Positions 59,037 to 64,000 of a stretch of 64,000 nucleotides of DNA are shown piece by piece. Below the pieces are notes generated by a model. It was not told the DNA's origin, searched no databases, and was given only the letters and a program-made list of their open reading frames with translations. How positions within the stretch are numbered: the first letter of the stretch is position 1; each line of letters starts with the position of its first letter. The position numbers and the translations under genes are program-made. This DNA is from Vitellaria paradoxa (lineage: Eukaryota > Streptophyta > Magnoliopsida > Ericales > Sapotaceae): NCBI GenBank assembly GCA_019916065.1, contig CM034237.1, positions 41,212,485-41,276,484 of the forward strand, given 5' to 3'.

Positions 59037-59701
59037 CATTTTTTTTTCTTTTAACAACTTATTTGAATAAATTAAAAAATAAGGCATTATTGTTTAAAAA
59101 TATCAATTTTGATGAGTCCATATTTCTGGAAATATTTTCTGCTGAATTCCGAATTAAAGCATTGTTGAGTTACTAAATTATATTGATCATAAATTAAAGT
59201 ATATTTACGAAATTGTATTTAATTTGATGTTTATATTATGATTAATTTGTTGGTCACCAAGGTGGCCAAATTACAAAATTTACATAAACGTCAAATTAAA
59301 TAAAAATTCATTTGCCCATGATTATGTGATGCTATTAATAAGATGACATGATGATATGTAATGGGTATATTGAAGTTCTTTGATTATAAAATATTTCAGG
59401 ATCACTCAAAGGTTGATTAATTATTTATAGTCATGAACATGATCGTGGTTAATTGATATATTCGATTAGATATGTTTAGTATATCCAAAGATTGCAAGCA
59501 TATTTAGTTGGAGTATATTTGGTTGCCAATTATGTTATATAAAAATTAATTAAGCATCAATTATCAATTATGATTACTGACGTACATTGTTGGATCACCC
59601 AAAAGAGAACTTCAATGTACAATTATTGCTTATATGAATGTCATCTGAATCTATATTATGTGTTTATGTTTATGACTCAAAGCATTTTATGATTTGCAGC
59701 T

Positions 59702-62700
59702 TATGGTTCTAGTTTTCTTCATTCGCAAGATTTATCTATTGTAAAGTTTAATGGGCTTAATTTTGCTAAGTGGTCTGAACAAGTTCAGTTTCACTTAGGT
59801 GTTCTGAATCTTGATTTGGCACTCTTGATTGATAAGCCCGCTGATATTACTGATGATAGCAGTACTGAAAAAAGATCTCTCCATAAGGCTTGGGAAAGAT
59901 CAAATAGACTGAGCTTAATAATTATCCGAATGACAATAACAGAGAACATCAAGACAACGATTCCTAAGACTGATAGTGCTAAGGAATTTATGGAATCTGT
60001 GAAAAGTATGTCTCAATCTAACACTGTTAACAAGTCAGTTTCTAGGACACTAATGGGTACGTTAACTACCATGAAATTTGATGGTTCTCATACCATGCAT
60101 GAGCATATTACTGAAATGAAGAACATAGCAGCTAGATTAAGATCTATGGGATTGGATGTGAGTGAGGGCTTCCTTGTACAATTTATTATAAACTCTTTAC
60201 CTCATGAGTATGGTCTATTCCAAATAAATTACAACACTATAAAGGACAAATGGAATGTGATAGAATTGCAAGGTATGCTTATACAAGAGGAGCCAAGGCT
60301 TAAGAAACAAGGAACTCACTCAGTTAATCTCATAAGTCAGAAAGGAGCTGGAAAGAAACTAGGAAAGAAAAATCAAAAGGGCAATAAAGGACCACTAAAG
60401 ATTAATGAGTCATATGCCCAAATCCACAAGAAGGAACTTAAGAAAGATAGTTGTTATTTCTGTGGAAAGCCTGGACACCATTAGAGAGATTGCCAGAAAC
60501 GTAAGGCATGGTTTAAAAAAAAAGTAAGCCTAGTGCTTTCGTATGTTTCGAATCAAATTTAGCAGAAGTTCCTTCTAACACTTGGTGGATTAATTCTAGT
60601 TGCACTACTCATATCTCAAATGCGATGTAGGAATTCCTTACAATCCAAACCATAAGTCCAAATGAACATTTTGTATTTATGGGGAACAGAGTCAAAGCTC
60701 CAGTTGAAGCCATTGGAACTTATTGTTTGATTTTAGATACTGGACATCATTTAGATTTCTTCCAAACTTTTTATGTTCCTTCTATTTCTAGAAATCTAAT
60801 TTCTTTGTCTAAACTAGATACAATTGGATTTTCTTTTAAGTTTGGAAAGGGATGTTGCAGTTTGTTTAAAAATAATATTTTTATTGGTTCTGGTGTGCTT
60901 TGTGATGGTTTATATAAATTAAAACTTGACAATGTGTTTGCTGAGACTCTGTTAACCTTGCATCATAATATTAGCAATAAACGTGGTTTAGTGAATGAAA
61001 GTTCAGCTTACTTGTGGCATAAACGCTTGGGTCGCATATCCAAAAAAAGAATACAAAGATTGGTAAAGAATGAAATCTTCCCTAACTTGGATTTTACTGA
61101 TATTGGTATTTGTGTGGATTGTATTAAGGGAAAACACACAAAACACACAATTAAGAAAGCAGCCACAAGAAGTACATAGCTCATTGAACTTATACACATT
61201 GATATATGTGGGCCTTTTGATGTTCCATCTTTTGGTGGAGAAAAGTATTTTCTCACCTTCATTGATAATTTTTCACGTTATGGATATATCTATTTGTTGT
61301 ATGAAAAATCTCAATTAGTAAATGCCTTAAAGGTTTTTATTACTAAGGTTGAAAGACAATTAGATAGAAAGGTGAAAATTATCAGGTCTGATAGAGGTGG
61401 TGAATATTATGAAAAATATGATGAATCTGGACAGCACCTTGGTCCATTTGCTAAATTTCTTGAAAGGCATGGCATATGTGCTCAATACACAATGCCAGGC
61501 ACACCAGAACAGAATGGTATTGCAGAAAGACGTAATCGTACATTAATGGATATGGTTAGAAGTATGTTGAGTAATTCTTCATTACCCTTATCAATTTGGA
61601 TGAATGCTTTAAAAACTACCATGTATAGATTAAATAGGGTTCCAAGTAAGGCAGTTTCAAAAAATCCTTTTGAGTTATGGACAGGAAGGAAACCCAGTTT
61701 AAGGCATCTGCATGTTTGGGGTTGCCGGACAGAAGTAAGAATTTATAATCAGCAAAAAAAGAAATTGGATTCAAGGACAACCAGTGGTTACTTCATTGGT
61801 TATCCAAAAAAAATATAAATGGTATAGATTTTACTGTCTTAACCATAGTATAAGAATTGTTGAAACTAGAAACGCAAGGTTCATTGAGAATGGTGAAATT
61901 AGTGGGAGTGTGGAACCACGTAAAGTGGAAATTCAAGAAGTTAGGGTGGAGATTCCTTTGCCTACACCTTCTTCTCAAGATGTTGTTCCTAGAGTTGTTA
62001 AATGTTCTGACAACTTACAAGAACAACAAATCAACGATGAAGTACCCCAAAATGATTATATTATCAATGAACCTATAATAGATGAACCACATGAAATAAC
62101 ATTAAGAAGGTCTGAAAGGCAAAAAAGACTTGCTATTTCTGATGATTATGTGGTTTATTTACAAGAGTCTGAATTTGAGTTAGGAATTGACGAAGATCCA
62201 GTTTAATTTTACAAGCCATGGAAAGTGATAATTCTATTAAGTGGTTAGACGCCATAAAAGAATAGTTGAAATCAATGAATCACAATGGTGTTTGGGACCT
62301 TGTTGAATTGCCTGAAAATTGTAAAAGAGTTGGCTGCATGTGGGTCTTTAAGACCAAGCGTGACTCTAATGGCAACATCGAAAGATACAAGGCTTGACTT
62401 GTGGCTAAAGGTTTCACTCAGAAAGGTGGTGTTGACTATAAAGAGACTTTTTCTCCTATTTCTAAGAAGGACTCATTAAAAATTATCATGGCATTGGTAG
62501 CTCATTATATTGCTTATTATAATTTAGAGCTCCATTAGATGGATGTGAAAACCACTTTTCTGAATGGGAATTTAAAAGAAGAGGTTTATATGGATCAACC
62601 TGAAGGTTTTGCTATTGAAAGAAAGGAACACATGGTGTGTAAACTAAAGAAATCAATATACTGACTTAAGCAAGTTTCCCGACAATGGTATATCAAATTC

Positions 62701-63780
62701 AATGATACTATTACTTCCTTTGGATTTAAGGAAAACATTGTTGATCGATGTATATATCTAAAGGTTAGTGGGAGTAAGTTTATAATCCTGATTCTATATG
62801 TTGATGATATCTTGCTTGCTACTAATGATCTTCGCTTATTACATGAGACCAAGAAATTTCTCTCTAAGAACTTTGAAATGAAAGATATGGGTGAGGCATC
62901 CTATATGATTGGAATTGAAATATTTCGTGATAGATCACAAGGATTGTTAGGATTGTCTCAGAAAACATATATTAATAAAGTTTTAGAGAGGTTTAAGATG
63001 GAAAAGTGCTCTACAAGTGTTGCTCCAATTCAAAAATGGGACAAATTAAGTCTTAAGCAATGTCCAAAGAATGAATTGGAACGCAAAGAAATGGAACGGA
63101 TTCCTTATGCATCAATCGTTGGTAGCTTAATGTATGCCCAGACTTGTACTAGGCCTGATATCAGTTATGCTGTTGGTATGCTGGGTAGATATCAAAGTAA
63201 TCCGAGATTGGATCATTGGAAAGTTGCAAAGAAAGTTTTGAGATACTTGCAAGGAACAGAAGATCTCATGCTCACTTATAGAAGATCTGATCATCTTAAG
63301 GTAATGGGATATTCAGATTCAGATTATGCTGGATGTGTGGATACAAGAAAATCTACATTTGGCTATTTGTTCCTTCTAGCTGGAGGAGCAATCTCATGGA
63401 AGAGTGTGAAACAGTCTGTCATCACTGCATCCATTATGGAAGCTGAGTTTGTGGCATGTTTTGAGGCTACTGTTCACGGTTTATGGTTGCAGAACTTTAT
63501 TTCAGGACTTGGGATTGTCGACAGTATTGCCAAGCTGCTGAAAATTTATTATGATAATTCTGCAGCAGTCTTCTTCTCCAAAAATGACAGATATTCAAAA
63601 GGCGCTAAACACATGGATTTATAATACTTGGCTGTCAAAAAAGAAGTTCAGAAACAAAGGGTGTCAATTGAACACATTAGCACCAATCTTATGATTGCTA
63701 ATCCGTTGACTAAAGGGTTGCCACCAAAGACATTTAATGAACATGTCGAAAGAATGGGCATTATTGATAACCACGTTTGA
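59702..63780 (+). pseudogene. copia gag-pol polyprotein, heavily mutated
   Basis: Order and motifs match the minus-strand element. Gag starts near 59702 and carries a zinc knuckle (CYFCGKPGHH) with TAG at 60482. A frameshift lies at about 60515-60535. The protease motif WWINSS has the catalytic Asp changed to Asn and Gly to Ser. Integrase has HKRLGR, CVDC and SDRGGE, with TAG at 61177. Frameshifts follow at about 61810 and 62205. RT has stops at 62263, 62395, 62536 and 62662 but retains YVDD (about 62797-62808). RNase H has IMEAEF and DNSAAVFFSKN, with TAA at 63622, and the final TGA is at 63778. Several stops replace Arg, Gln or Gly codons of the sister copy. Non-functional. Confidence 0.93.
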
Positions 63781-64000
63781 CATTATGATGATGTTTTATG
63801 TTCATTATGGATTTGACACTTTGAGCTCAATTTATTGTTGTTTCTGATAATTAATAAATCCTGTTTCTTTTGTTGATATGTATATACGTGAATGAATTAT
63901 GATGATAAAATAGGATTTGTCTCTGTCGAAAACATTATTGTTGGACCATTATGTTGTCTCTCATCATGTATCATATTAAGTATTAAATTGATATAGTGAT

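Larger units (their letters stand above)
58322..64000 (+). mobile_element. Older Ty1/copia element, 3' end outside the window
   Basis: A candidate 5' LTR (58322-58766), an initiator-Met PBS and a leader are followed by a degenerate gag-pol frame related throughout to the minus-strand element at 20-26 kb. The pol stop is at 63780 and the remaining 220 bp are post-pol sequence. The PPT and 3' LTR are not reached. Many stops and several frameshifts show it is much older than the other copy. The leader contains an extra segment resembling a lectin domain, absent from the other copy. Confidence 0.88.

Noticed and set aside
1..64000. A bacterial-type defence, biosynthetic or viral gene system
   Set aside because: No operon structure, no ribosome-binding sites, no such families; every long frame is explained by plant transposons or a few plant genes.

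Overview
This window looks like intergenic DNA from a flowering plant with a large, repeat-rich nuclear genome. It is strongly AT-rich. It carries Ty1/copia elements primed by initiator-methionine tRNA, Ac-like hAT, CACTA and Tourist-type DNA elements, a tRNA-derived SINE, and fragments of plant-specific families (lectin receptor kinase, arginine-rich tandem CCCH zinc finger). No bacterial, organellar or viral genome organisation is visible. I cannot name the species.

Layout. 1-14 kb: small inverted-repeat elements, including a 1.34-kb foldback (464-1805), a Tourist-like MITE (2708-3076), a decayed hAT relic (about 5.5-7.8 kb) and a candidate gypsy-type solo LTR (9387-11509). 14.4-16.3 kb: a satellite of about 11-12 monomers of 146 bp, preceded by a short-period repeat of the same core motif. 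20.0-26.5 kb: a complete young copia element on the minus strand, with 5-bp target duplication, both LTRs, PBS and PPT; its gag-pol frame is broken by only two stop codons. 27.5-30.7 kb: a complete Ac-like hAT with perfect 8-bp target duplication and a broken transposase. 32.9-36.7 kb: an old copia relic lacking its 3' end. 38.0-44.2 kb: a hAT-like MITE, a 2.1-kb inverted repeat with G/C homopolymer ends, and a CACTA deletion derivative. 45.2-46.8 kb: a 1.57-kb non-autonomous LTR element with an unidentified internal ORF. 47.5-47.8 kb: a SINE with an 18-bp target duplication. 48-54 kb: the only gene-like island, with two small multi-membrane-span proteins on opposite strands (48157-48798 and 53395-53778) and a truncated CCCH zinc-finger gene (49569-50099). 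58.3 kb to the end: a second, older copia element on the plus strand.

The most unusual object is in that last element. Between its primer-binding site and gag lies about 170 bp that reads as the core of a legume-type lectin domain, as found in L-type lectin receptor kinases. The related copia at 20-26 kb lacks it, so it looks like a captured host-gene fragment. Other notable items are the 146-bp satellite built from one repeated 8-bp motif, two very large near-palindromes, and inverted-repeat elements of different size sharing a GGTGCACCGG-like terminal motif. Host coding capacity is low; most open frames are transposon remains.
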